Assembly (NCBI RefSeq): GCF_000423205.1
Contig: NZ_AUHN01000004.1
Coordinates: 603,220 to 667,219 of the forward strand
Source of the DNA: Jonesia quinghaiensis DSM 15701
Lineage (GTDB): Bacteria; Actinomycetota; Actinomycetes; Actinomycetales; Cellulomonadaceae
Reading direction: 5' to 3'
Length of the DNA: 64,000 bases
The notes beneath the pieces are model-generated. The model had not been told where the DNA came from and ran no database searches. It was given only the letters and a program-made list of their open reading frames with translations. This document shows positions 9,121 to 17,202 of this stretch, one piece after another. The translations under genes were made by a program, and so were the position numbers. How positions within the stretch are numbered: the stretch's first letter is position 1; each line of letters begins with the position of its first letter.

Positions 9121-9336
9121 ATTTCCCCCTGAGCTGTGTGTTGTGAATCTTGCTGATCTGTTGTGTCGCTGGCTCTGCGGACTGCCTCGAGCCGGTTGTG
9201 CCCGTTGGTGACCTGTGCTGACAGCAGGTGTCGTTGGTGTGTGCCGTCTGCACAAGCGCGGGCTGCTTGGCTGAAGGTGCCACAACCCACGCGTCTTTGG
9301 GCGGGTCTGGCACTTGCTAGCCTGCCGTGAATTTGT

Positions 9337-9431
9337 GTGATGTGCACTATCTGAAACGATTAGGCGCCCAGATTCTCACCCAACTGTGGGCGTGCATCGG
9401 CTGCTTTTGCTCGAGGTGATGTGCACATCAC
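9337..9431. promoter_or_regulatory. Two copies of a GTGATGTGCAC motif, one a perfect 16-bp palindrome, between LPMO and Trx-NHL genes
   Basis: GTGATGTGCACATCAC at 9416-9431 equals its own reverse complement. GTGATGTGCAC recurs at 9337-9347, giving a spacing of 79 bp. Both lie in the 358-bp divergent region 9121-9478. The palindrome resembles a CRP-like site but with N8 instead of N6 between GTGA and TCAC, so the regulator is unclear. The rest of the region shows no gene. Confidence 0.55.
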
Positions 9432-9478
9432 AGGATCGAAGATGCGCAGAAACCCGTTGCGGGTGTTGACTTAGGTAC

Positions 9479-11353
9479 GTGACTTCTCCAGTGTCTTCTT
9501 CACAGTCTTTGGCACGCACTGATTTACCGCGGGTGCGGGCGAGCGAATTGGTTGGTCGTGGGTGGTTAAACACCGGGGGACATGATCTGTCCCTTGCGCA
9601 ACTCCGCGGCAAAATCGTGATCCTCGATTTTTGGACGTTCTGCTGTATTAACTGCCTTCACGTTCTTGACGAGTTGCGTGAACTTGAGGCTGCGCACCGC
9701 GATGAGCTGGTGATTATTGGTGTTCACTCGCCAAAGTTTGTGCATGAAGCTGATCCAGTGGCACTCCGGGCGGCTGTGGAGCGCTACGAGGTTCACCACC
9801 CGGTGCTTGATGACCCTGACCTCACAACATGGCAGGCATATACCGCTCGCGCTTGGCCCACATTGGTGATGATTGACCCTGAGGGTTACATCGTGGCTCA
9901 TATGGCAGGTGAGGGGCACGCCCCCAATATTGAGAAGATCGTTGCCAAACTCATTGCTGAGCACGATGCGAAGGGCACGTTGCACCGCGGGTCTGGCCCG
10001 TATGTTCCCCCGGAATCCACGGCTGGGGTGCTGAAGTTCCCAGCTAAAGCTGTTGCGCTGGATAACGGGCATTTTCTTGTTGCTGATGCTGGCCACCACA
10101 GTGTGGTGGAACTTGCCGCCGATGCGCACACCCTGATCCGCCGCATCGGCAGCGGGGTGCGCGGTTTGGTCGATGGCGATGCCACTACCGCGCAGTTCAG
10201 CGAACCCAACGGGTTAGCTCTTGTTCCGCAAGCGTTGCGTGAGCAGGTGGGTTATGACGTTGTTGTTGCAGACACCGTGAATCATGCGTTGCGTGGGATC
10301 CACCTGGAGTCTGGGGTGGTGCGCACTCTGGCGGGGAATGGCCGCCAGTTTATGGTGGGCGGGTTTGAGAATGAGGGGCGTTTGACGTCACCGTGGGATG
10401 TGATGTGGTCCCCGGTGCGGCAGGTGTTTGTTGTTGCGATGGCGGGGAACCACACGTTGTGGTCGTTTGACCCGGTGACCGGTGTGTGCCAGCACATGGC
10501 TGGGACCATGAATGAGGGCCTTGTGGATGGCGCTGCTGATGAGGCGTGGTTTGCGCAACCTTCAGGGTTGGCAGTGACCGGCGACGCTGACGATGAGCGG
10601 CTGTGGGTTGCCGATTCGGAAACGTCCGCTGTGCGGTGGATTGATGGAGATAACGTCACGCACACCGCCGTTGGTGCGGGCCTGTTTGATTTCGGGTTGC
10701 GTGATGGTGATGCGGCGCAGGCTCTGTTCCAGCACCCTCTTGATGTTGCAGTACTCCCAGATGGGTCTGTTGCGGTTGCGGACACGTATAACGGTGCGGT
10801 GCGGCGCATCGACCCGGTTGCTGGGACGGTGAGTACCTTGGCCACAGGATTAGCTGAGCCGTCGGGGATTGTGGTGCAACATGACGGTGAGTCGTTGACG
10901 TTGCTTGTGGTGGAGTCCGCCGCGCACCAGCTCACGGCATTGTCGTTGCCGGGCAAGTTAGTGGGGGAGATCCTCAATACCGGTGCTCACCAAACCCAAC
11001 GTCCACGGTCCGATATTCGTTCGGGCACTGTGCAGTTGGAAGTGGTGTTTACCCCCGCTCCGGGCAAAAAGTACGATGACCGCTACGGTCCCTCAACGCG
11101 GCTGAGTGTGTCGGCGACCCCAGCGAACCTTCTTCTTGAGGGGGCAGGGGATTCGGTGGAGCTCCTTCGGACACTTTCCATTAATCCTGAGGTTTCACAG
11201 GGTGTTCTTCACGTCACAGCCCAAGCGGCGAGTTGTGATGCTGACCCGGCGATTGAATTTCCGGCTTGTCACCTTGCCCAGCAGGATTGGGGTGTTCCAC
11301 TTCGCATTTCGGATGACGGCGATGGGGAGTTAAACCTTGCGCTCCTAGGGTGA
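9479..11353 (+). CDS. Thioredoxin-like / NHL-repeat fusion protein (NHLRC2-like)
   Basis: 624 residues from a GTG at 9479. The thioredoxin-like domain (about 20-170) has FWTFCCINC as its active-site segment (cysteines near 55, 56 and 59), then IIGVHSPKF and WPTLVMIDPEG. The middle (about 180-490) is a beta-propeller of NHL repeats with recurring FxxPxGLA, VADTxNHAxR and LAG motifs. The last 120 residues form a separate beta-rich domain. There is no signal peptide, so it is probably cytosolic. The architecture matches human NHLRC2 and bacterial relatives, whose substrate is not known. Start uncertain: no clear ribosome-binding site; a GTG at 9491 or TTG at 9509 is possible. Confidence 0.85.
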   Translation: MTSPVSSSQSLARTDLPRVRASELVGRGWLNTGGHDLSLAQLRGKIVILDFWTFCCINCLHVLDELRELEAAHRDELVIIGVHSPKFVHEADPVALRAAVERYEVHHPVLDDPDLTTWQAYTARAWPTLVMIDPEGYIVAHMAGEGHAPNIEKIVAKLIAEHDAKGTLHRGSGPYVPPESTAGVLKFPAKAVALDNGHFLVADAGHHSVVELAADAHTLIRRIGSGVRGLVDGDATTAQFSEPNGLALVPQALREQVGYDVVVADTVNHALRGIHLESGVVRTLAGNGRQFMVGGFENEGRLTSPWDVMWSPVRQVFVVAMAGNHTLWSFDPVTGVCQHMAGTMNEGLVDGAADEAWFAQPSGLAVTGDADDERLWVADSETSAVRWIDGDNVTHTAVGAGLFDFGLRDGDAAQALFQHPLDVAVLPDGSVAVADTYNGAVRRIDPVAGTVSTLATGLAEPSGIVVQHDGESLTLLVVESAAHQLTALSLPGKLVGEILNTGAHQTQRPRSDIRSGTVQLEVVFTPAPGKKYDDRYGPSTRLSVSATPANLLLEGAGDSVELLRTLSINPEVSQGVLHVTAQAASCDADPAIEFPACHLAQQDWGVPLRISDDGDGELNLALLG

Positions 11354-11370
11354 CATTGGTCGCACCGGGG

Positions 11371-11398
11371 TTGTCGTCGGGCGAACGTGACATACATT
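11371..11398 (+). promoter_or_regulatory. Candidate promoter for a leaderless HAD gene
   Basis: TTGTCG (11371-11376), a 16-bp spacer and TACATT (11393-11398), then six bases to the ATG at 11405. The ATG has no Shine-Dalgarno sequence. Confidence 0.5.
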
Positions 11399-11404
11399 CC
11401 TGTT

Positions 11405-12103
11405 ATGAGTTCATTCCGCGATGTACTGCTGGTGGATCTGGACGGGACCCTGACGGATTCTGCGCCAGGGATCATCGAATCGATCACCTTTGCGTACCAG
11501 ACGCTGTTCCTGCCCGTGCCCTCCATGGAGGAGTTGCGGTCTTTTGTGGGCCCACCGTTGCACGATTCGGCGGCACGCCACGGTGTGCCACCTGAATTGA
11601 TGCCAGAGTTTTTGTCTGCCTACCGGGTGGCTTTTGTTGACGGTGGCATGCTGAATAACTCGGTGTACGCCGGGGTGCGAGACATGCTTGAGGGTCTGTC
11701 TCAGCAGTACCGTTTGGTTATTGCCACGTCGAAACCTGAGGTGTTTGCCCGCCAGATCATCCGACACTTTGGGTTGGATCAGTTCTGTGAAGCCGTGTGC
11801 GGTGCTTCGTTGGATGGCGTGCGCTCAACGAAGGCTGAGGTTATTGCTCATGCTTTGGAGACGCTGCGTACCAGTGAAGCGGGACTGCCAGGGGATGCCC
11901 GCATCACCATGATCGGGGATCGGGAGCATGATGTTCTTGGTGCAGCCGAACATGGGCTGCCCACCGTTGGTGTGCGCTGGGGTTATGCGGAGCCTGAAGA
12001 GCTTGAGAACGCTGGCGCGGTCGCTATTGCGCGTAAGCCTGCTGAGGTTGCTGGGCTGGTGGCAGCGGTGCCACACAGTAGACGAGCATCGGCTGTGTGC
12101 TGA
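11405..12103 (+). CDS. HAD-family phosphatase (phosphoglycolate phosphatase-like)
   Basis: 232 residues. Motif I is LVDLDGTLTDS (nucleophile Asp11, second Asp13). Motif II lies in VIATSKPEV, the conserved lysine is in the STKAEVIAHAL region and motif IV is MIGDREHDVLGA. A helical cap sits between motif I and II, the C1-cap subfamily that includes phosphoglycolate phosphatases and 5'-nucleotidases. I chose the ATG at 11405 over a GTG at 11387 because motif I then falls at the usual distance and a -10 hexamer lies 6 nt before it. Substrate not determined. Confidence 0.85.
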   Translation: MSSFRDVLLVDLDGTLTDSAPGIIESITFAYQTLFLPVPSMEELRSFVGPPLHDSAARHGVPPELMPEFLSAYRVAFVDGGMLNNSVYAGVRDMLEGLSQQYRLVIATSKPEVFARQIIRHFGLDQFCEAVCGASLDGVRSTKAEVIAHALETLRTSEAGLPGDARITMIGDREHDVLGAAEHGLPTVGVRWGYAEPEELENAGAVAIARKPAEVAGLVAAVPHSRRASAVC

Positions 12104-12141
12104 TTTTCCTTTGATGCCGATGCCCGCCTAGTGGGTAGTGG

Positions 12142-12777
12142 TTATCCCCAGTTGGGAGCGCGCTTCGGGAAGCCGGTTGGCGCGGGAATGCGTGCCCCAA
12201 CTGCTCGGAGGACAAAGAGTTCTGTGGCTGCGATGACGCGGTCACGGGCGGGTTGTTCCTCGGGGAAAAGTTTGCCGGAGAGGCAAGAGTTCACCAGTGT
12301 GACGGTCGTGTCGATGTCTTGTTCAGGGAATTCACCGAGTTCAATCCCTGAGGTGATGATCTCTTTGAGGGTGTTTTCGATGATCGTGACATGCTCGCGG
12401 AGGCGTTGTGCGGCACCGCGAGATAGGACGCTGCGTAGCTCTACTCCTGGTGTCACGTGGAATACTCGGGTGAGCCGGGCTTGGGCTTGAATGTAGGCCC
12501 GTAGCCTGTCAACGGGGTTGCGAATGTCGCGGATTGACCGTTGGAGATTCTCAACATAACTTGTGGTTTCGTGCTGGATATAGCCAAGAAGCAACGCTTC
12601 TTTGTCGGCAAAGTGGTTGTAGACAGCTGTGCGACCCACCCCGGCAGCTTGGGCGATTTCCGCAAACGATATGGCGTCAAAGCCGCGCTCTTCCATGAGC
12701 GTGGCGAGAGCTGTGAAGAGTCGTTGGCGTGTCTGCTCGCGGTGTTCGTGGAGAGATCCCCCAATAATCTTCGGCAT
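12142..12777 (-). CDS. TetR-family transcriptional regulator
   Basis: 211 residues from an ATG at 12777. The N-terminal helix-turn-helix (about 15-62) reads RLFTALATLMEERGF, then FAEIAQAAGVGRTAVYNHF, the classic TetR recognition region. The C-terminal ligand-binding part is unlike any I recognise. The start has no ribosome-binding site but has CATGAT with a 6-nt spacer, so it is probably leaderless. It runs toward the HAD gene, separated by 38 bp. Target and ligand unknown. Confidence 0.88.
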   Translation of the reverse strand: MPKIIGGSLHEHREQTRQRLFTALATLMEERGFDAISFAEIAQAAGVGRTAVYNHFADKEALLLGYIQHETTSYVENLQRSIRDIRNPVDRLRAYIQAQARLTRVFHVTPGVELRSVLSRGAAQRLREHVTIIENTLKEIITSGIELGEFPEQDIDTTVTLVNSCLSGKLFPEEQPARDRVIAATELFVLRAVGARIPAPTGFPKRAPNWG

Positions 12778-12941
12778 TCTGACATCATGCCATAGAAGCG
12801 TCACTTAACGGTGGGCCCTACGTCCTATGAGACGCCTGCTGTTTGCTCAATGAGAACAAAACGGAAGCATCGTCGAAACACGGTTGAATCATTGCGGAGA
12901 TATGGTCACATCACGCTGTGAACTCGACGGAAGGGCCGCAG

Positions 12942-13817
12942 ATGACCGCGTATCTCATGTACCTCCCGCAGCGCACTGACATGTTCTCTGCTGCCCGGGC
13001 CTGGTTCGAGGATGCAACAGTGCGCAGCGACGCATCTGCATTTGCTGGGGCAAACCAACTCGTGGGCGCACGCTTCCGCGGTGTCACCAAGAAATCTGAT
13101 GGCCACGACACGGTGAGCGAATGGACCATTTCAGGGTACCGAATCATTGGCGGATACCCCATCCACAACAGCACCCGACAACACATCTTTGTTGTTCTTG
13201 CACAAGACCCAGAAGCTGATAACAGTGTCATCGAAGCATGGGTTACCGCAGTGTCGCGGCACTGGGGCGGAAGCTGTGTCCGTGTCGCAGCACCAGCTTT
13301 TGATGCCCCGCATGCTGATATTGGCGCCTGGGTAGCCGCAATGCATGAAGCGATAACTGACGATATGCGGTTCACGCCTGACCCGCTAGAAAAAATCACC
13401 TCGACCCTTTACTCGCCCACCTTGCTGGAGGCCACTCGAGCTGCCGCATTCCTTCAACACGCAGGGTTACGTGTGGCACCAACCCGGCCTTGGGAAGACG
13501 GCATTAGCTACACCGTGGTGGGTGATACACAGTACGACGGTTCCATCAGTTTGTCCCTGACCCGAATTGTTGAAGAACCCTTGGCGCTTCGTGCGCTGGA
13601 ATGGCGAGAGTACGGACCGTTTGCTTACACACTGACGTGGATTCCTGAGCCCACCCTTGCAGTGGGGGCCGGGCAAGAAGGTGACCACGACATGTTGTAC
13701 GTGATGACTCGCAAGAGGATTGTGCCTACGGTCCAACTCATCACAAGCCGCCTCACGGAAGCCTGCACTGGCACAGTGCTGAGCGCAGACGGTTTTATTC
13801 GGCTACCTTCCCAGTAG
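12942..13817 (+). CDS. Conserved-looking protein of unknown function, related to the gene at 15974
   Basis: 291 residues from an ATG at 12942, chosen because GGAAGG lies 7 nt upstream; an in-frame GTG at 12918 lacks such a site. No signal peptide, membrane helix or recognised catalytic motif. Composition is that of a soluble mixed alpha/beta protein. The C-terminal third shares a spaced pattern with the protein at 15974-17125: a Leu-x-W strand followed by a W-x-P-(E/D) strand, and a final G-x-V-x(3)-DGF segment. The two genes flank the DnaA-box cluster and dcd. Function unknown. Confidence 0.75.
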   Translation: MTAYLMYLPQRTDMFSAARAWFEDATVRSDASAFAGANQLVGARFRGVTKKSDGHDTVSEWTISGYRIIGGYPIHNSTRQHIFVVLAQDPEADNSVIEAWVTAVSRHWGGSCVRVAAPAFDAPHADIGAWVAAMHEAITDDMRFTPDPLEKITSTLYSPTLLEATRAAAFLQHAGLRVAPTRPWEDGISYTVVGDTQYDGSISLSLTRIVEEPLALRALEWREYGPFAYTLTWIPEPTLAVGAGQEGDHDMLYVMTRKRIVPTVQLITSRLTEACTGTVLSADGFIRLPSQ

Positions 13818-13827
13818 TAAGGGACGG

Positions 13828-14211
13828 TTATTCACAGAGTTATCCACAGGCCTGTCGCAAGTCTGTGGATTGTGTGGGGATAACTGTGGACAACATGGGG
13901 ATGGTTCTGTGGAAAGCCACGCCAAAACCGTGGAAAGCTTGAGTTCCTGCGGCAAACACCCCATGACTTGTCCACAGTGTTGTCCACAACATTGGGGTTT
14001 TCCACCGCTTGTGTAGGTGGGTGCGGGGCGCTATGCACAGGGTTATCCACACCCTATCCACAGCAGATGTCGTGGCTGTGGAAACGCTAACCACAACATG
14101 TTGTGTTGCTCAGCGAGTTCCCAGAATCGCAAGATCCTTAACGGGTGAAACATGTGTGACGCGTTTGGAGCTATCCACAGATGCCCACAGGTGCTCAGTC
14201 GCTGTGGATAA
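13828..14211. promoter_or_regulatory. Cluster of DnaA boxes away from dnaA/dnaN
   Basis: Six exact TT(A/G)TCCACA boxes: + strand at 13840, 13968, 13980 and 14043; - strand at 13885-13893 and 14203-14211. Added to these are TTATTCACA at 13828, CTATCCACA at 14054 and 14171, and weaker 7-of-9 matches at 13908, 13998, 14031 and 14077. A perfect palindrome CACAACATGTTGTG lies at 14092-14105. The 572-bp interval 13818-14389 holds no convincing gene. No strongly AT-rich unwinding stretch is evident. Box density is origin-like, but the neighbours are not origin genes. Confidence 0.85.
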
Positions 14212-14271
14212 GCGACGCCCCACCCGTGCCGACCCCGCCTTACTTCAGCCCGTCTCACCCCCGCCTGTCTC

Positions 14272-14346
14272 CCGAGATCCTAGATCTCGGTCTGACATCC
14301 TATGCGGGGGTAAGGAACTCACGCCGAAATCTAGGATCTCGGCGTG
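14272..14346. repeat. Pair of near-palindromic 19-bp elements in inverted orientation
   Basis: CCGAGATCCTAGATCTCGG (14272-14290) is palindromic around CTA. CCGAAATCTAGGATCTCGG (14324-14342) is its reverse complement with one mismatch. The second is extended by flanking bases into a hairpin at 14320-14346. Each can fold alone or they can pair with each other. They lie just downstream of the minus-strand DUF4395 gene, so termination is one possible role. Confidence 0.75.
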
Positions 14347-14390
14347 GGTGCGTGGGTGCGTGGGTGCGTGGGTGCGTGGGTGCGTGGGGC
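14344..14390. repeat. Tandem repeat, unit GTGGGTGC, 5.9 copies
   Basis: Five perfect 8-bp copies from 14344 to 14383 followed by GTGGGGC. The array ends at the stop codon of the DUF4395 gene, so it is non-coding but directly abuts its 3' end. Such short arrays are prone to copy-number change. Confidence 0.9.
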
Positions 14391-14914
14391 TAGTTGGAGC
14401 GAGGGCGCGGGTCTTGCGCGATGGCATCCTGATTCTGTGGGTAGCGCAACGCAACGTTGTTGCAGGCCTCGCAAATGTCGTCAGGGATGACGCCCCACGC
14501 CTGCAGGTACCCGAAAATCCAGCAACCTAGGCAGAAGCCCACGAACGCTTCAAGGCTCGCGGCGACTACGAGCATCGTGAGGAGAACCCAGGCAGCGGTA
14601 TCAGCGCCAAGGAGAAGGCAGATCACTGCCGCCGAGGTGAGCACCGCACCAATGCCTTGGGCGAACCTTTTGGGTGGGCCGGGCACAAAGCGCGGCATGC
14701 CGAGGCGCGGCGCGATCACTCGTTGGGCGAGGAACCCCAGTGGTGATAGGCGTGGGCCGGCGAGGAGCCGCCCGATGAAACCTGCAGCAAGGACCCACAC
14801 GAGCGGTTCGACTCGAAAAAGTAGAGCGATGACGCTCATCGTCACGACACCCGCAGCGACAGTTCGAGCTGCGAGCTCGTTCACTGGGTTGGGGAAGGAG
14901 AAGAAAGAGCGCAT
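14390..14914 (-). CDS. DUF4395 family membrane protein
   Basis: 174 residues from an ATG at 14914. About four membrane segments, with the family features NELAARTVA near the start, RLLAGPRLSPLG, a VPGPPKRFAQG loop and a C-terminal helix containing GFCLGCWIFGY. The last motif carries a conserved C-x-x-C pair, which in this family suggests a thiol or metal role. A longer frame would run into tRNA-Gly, which rules out the upstream starts. CACAAT with a 6-nt spacer precedes the ATG, so it is probably leaderless. Function of the family is not established. Confidence 0.85.
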   Translation of the reverse strand: MRSFFSFPNPVNELAARTVAAGVVTMSVIALLFRVEPLVWVLAAGFIGRLLAGPRLSPLGFLAQRVIAPRLGMPRFVPGPPKRFAQGIGAVLTSAAVICLLLGADTAAWVLLTMLVVAASLEAFVGFCLGCWIFGYLQAWGVIPDDICEACNNVALRYPQNQDAIAQDPRPRSN

Positions 14915-15034
14915 GGAGTCATTGTGCGGCTGCTTGGGCGCAACAGCAATGGCTACGCTGTGTGATTCCACTCTGTGGAGAAATGTCACGCTTGAATAAG
15001 CGGGATTGCCAAGATGGCCGCAATATTCATGAGA

Positions 15035-15108
15035 TGGAGCGGATGACGGGAATCGAACCCGCGCTATCAGCTTGGGAAGCTGAAGTTCTACCATTGAACT
15101 ACATCCGC
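15035..15108 (-). tRNA. tRNA-Gly (anticodon CCC)
   Basis: 74 nt including an encoded 3' CCA. The acceptor stem is GCGGATG/CATCCGC, the D stem GTTC/GAAC and the anticodon stem TCAGC/GCTGA around loop TTCCCAA. The T arm GCGGG-TTCGATT-CCCGT completes the cloverleaf. The anticodon CCC follows directly from the loop. It stands alone, with no other tRNA nearby. The 261 bp between it and dcd hold no gene that I can support. Confidence 0.95.
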
Positions 15109-15369
15109 GCGCTAACCTTCGGTTGTTTCACCGGCGGTTGTGCACCCTCCATTTCTACCACTATCTGCAGGCGAAATCGAACTGCGCCGTGTTGTGGCTG
15201 GAGTGGTGTGTGGTTCATGTGACCGTGCTGGTTCAGGAGGGGCCACTGCAACCCATAGGGCACTGTCCAACCGTGCGCTCAGGTGCGCTACCCTACTCGT
15301 AGGGAGCACTCGGCGGGATGTCAGACCTTGCATTTTCGCCAACCATAACGAGACGAGACGGTGAGCGGC

Positions 15370-15945
15370 GTGTTGTTATCCGACCGGGATATTCGTGACC
15401 AGATCCACAATGGTCGAGTCGGGGTGGAGCCCCATGAACCCTCGATGATCCAACCGTCGAGTATCGATGTACGCCTGGACCGGTATTTTCGTCTCTTTGA
15501 TAACCACAAGTACCCCTACATTGATCCTGCCGCTGAACAATCGGAACTGACTCGGCTTGTTGAGGTCGCAAAGGGCCAACCATTCATCTTGCACCCCGGT
15601 GAGTTTGTGTTGGCGTCCACCTTCGAAGTGGTGACGCTCCCCAATGACATTGCCGCTCGCCTCGAAGGTAAGTCCTCGTTGGGCCGGTTGGGGTTGCTGA
15701 CGCACTCAACTGCAGGCTTCATTGATCCCGGGTTTTCCGGCCATGTCACATTGGAACTTTCCAACGTGGCGACGTTGCCCATTTTGTTGTGGCCTGGGAT
15801 GAAGATCGGGCAGTTGTGTTTCTTTGAATTGTCTTCGGAAGCTGAACACCCCTATGGTTCGGAAGTTTATGGTTCGCGCTACCACGGACAGCGCGGGCCA
15901 ACTGCTTCGAGGTCTTTCATGAACTTCTATAAGTCCGACGTCTAA
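15370..15945 (+). CDS. dcd: dCTP deaminase (probably bifunctional dCTP deaminase/dUTPase type)
   Basis: 191 residues from a GTG at 15370, chosen because the protein then begins MLLSDRDI, as in the Mycobacterium enzyme; a GTG at 15361 would add three residues. Conserved blocks are [51 protein letters not shown] and a C-terminal [11 protein letters not shown] tail. It makes dUTP, and in the bifunctional form dUMP, from dCTP for thymidylate synthesis. Actinobacterial relatives are commonly bifunctional; here that is inference from the close motif match. Confidence 0.95.
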   Translation: MLLSDRDIRDQIHNGRVGVEPHEPSMIQPSSIDVRLDRYFRLFDNHKYPYIDPAAEQSELTRLVEVAKGQPFILHPGEFVLASTFEVVTLPNDIAARLEGKSSLGRLGLLTHSTAGFIDPGFSGHVTLELSNVATLPILLWPGMKIGQLCFFELSSEAEHPYGSEVYGSRYHGQRGPTASRSFMNFYKSDV

Positions 15946-15973
15946 ACCAACAGACAAGATACTCACTCTCCAC

Positions 15974-17125
15974 ATGACCGAATCGACCGCTCACATCGCC
16001 ATGGACTGCGCCCCACTTCCCGCGTTACTTGCTCACGGGGAACGCCAAAAGGAAGTCACCCATTTCCTTGCTTTACCGGACTTTGTTGACCCCGCCGACT
16101 TAGAGTTCCTTATCCAGTCTAGGGCGCCAAGGGCTGCTTGGGAGGTTCTGCCACAGGAAGAGGCAGTACCTCAAGGGGTGCGGTTGCGTCCCGGTGTTTT
16201 GCGGATTTCTGCGCGCACCGTGGTGCATGGCCCCTATGCTCCGCTTGCTGGCGCTGAGGATGGCACTGTTGTGGCGCATCCGGCTGCTTTTGGTAGCACC
16301 GCCCAGTTTGTGTACGCCATGACGACGTTGCGCGAGCGTGGCGATGTGCCGTTAGAGGGTGTGGGCGACCGAGATGGTATTGCGCGGATTTTCGCTGAGG
16401 GTTTGCCGATGCGTGAGGAAGGCCGGCAAATTTCGCTCCTTATTGCTTTGGCTCGGTTGTTGGAGGGCACTGCGCACTGTGAGGCTGTGACTCCTCCGGC
16501 GCGTCGGGTGCCTAGCCGTGAGGATGACGCGTCGCGTTACCGCTCTGTTGCACCTGATGCCAAGGCGAATGTGAACCTCACGTTGTATTCCGATGTGTGG
16601 CTTGAGCCGGCTGCGGCGTTGCGTCTTGCGCAGGTTTCTGTGCCCGCCATGGTGTACATGCCCACGGATGCGCCGTGGGATGGGCCGGTTGATGCCCCTG
16701 ATGTGATCCGGCAAGGCAGCCCGTTAAGCGACGATCTTATTGCGCTGATTCACCGTAATGCTGATCAAACGGATATGCAGGCGATGCAGGAGCCGGAGGA
16801 GCGTTCCGCGTACGGAATGGTTTATGAGGCACCTGGTGGCAACCTTGTCACGGTGGAAGTTGCGGGTATTGACGTGGTTCCGCCGGTCCTTGATGGGTTG
16901 GACTGGGTGACGGGTGGTGTCATTGAGTATCGGTTTGCGTGGACTCCAGATGACCTCGTTGATTGGCAGCGTGAGAGCCCGTCGTTTGAGTTGCGCAAAC
17001 ATCGCACTCGAATGGCTGGGGTGATTGCTACGTTGGCTCGTGATTTTTATGCTGCAGTTGCTGGTGAAGTGGTGGATCATGATGGTTTTCTCAAGGATCC
17101 GACACAACTACGTTCAGGTAGATGA
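15974..17125 (+). CDS. Protein of unknown function, related in its C-terminal part to the gene at 12942
   Basis: 383 residues from an ATG 28 nt after dcd. No signal peptide or membrane helices. It seems to have two halves: an N-terminal part to about 190 that ends in a charged, Pro/Arg-rich joint, and a C-terminal part (about 190-375) with alternating strands and helices. The last 110 residues share spaced residues with the 291-residue protein at 12942, including a W-x-P-D strand and a terminal DGF. No recognised family or active site. Co-transcription with dcd is possible. Confidence 0.75.
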   Translation: MTESTAHIAMDCAPLPALLAHGERQKEVTHFLALPDFVDPADLEFLIQSRAPRAAWEVLPQEEAVPQGVRLRPGVLRISARTVVHGPYAPLAGAEDGTVVAHPAAFGSTAQFVYAMTTLRERGDVPLEGVGDRDGIARIFAEGLPMREEGRQISLLIALARLLEGTAHCEAVTPPARRVPSREDDASRYRSVAPDAKANVNLTLYSDVWLEPAAALRLAQVSVPAMVYMPTDAPWDGPVDAPDVIRQGSPLSDDLIALIHRNADQTDMQAMQEPEERSAYGMVYEAPGGNLVTVEVAGIDVVPPVLDGLDWVTGGVIEYRFAWTPDDLVDWQRESPSFELRKHRTRMAGVIATLARDFYAAVAGEVVDHDGFLKDPTQLRSGR

Positions 17126-17157
17126 AGCGTCAAGGGTTCTCCCTTTGCTATCCTAGA

Positions 17158-17191
17158 CCTCGAGGTTGAACAATATCCGCCCACCTCGAGG
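17158..17191 (+). promoter_or_regulatory. Repeated CCTCGAGG palindromes in the leader of the Mrp operon
   Basis: CCTCGAGG occurs at 17158-17165 and 17184-17191, each preceded by A. The two copies can pair into a hairpin or serve as two operator sites. The downstream copy overlaps the start of the GGACGGAG ribosome-binding region of mnhA. A possible -10 box (TATCCT) lies at 17149-17154. Confidence 0.45.
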
Positions 17192-17202
17192 ACGGAGAGC
17201 AC

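Noticed and set aside
13828..14211. Interpreting the DnaA-box cluster as the chromosomal oriC
   Set aside because: No dnaA, dnaN, recF, gyrB, rnpA or parAB neighbours and no obvious AT-rich unwinding stretch. A secondary cluster is a better fit, although the window cannot exclude an unusual origin.
14915..15094. Longer N-terminus of the DUF4395 gene
   Set aside because: The extension overlaps tRNA-Gly and encodes non-family sequence. The ATG at 14914 fits both the family start and a leaderless promoter.
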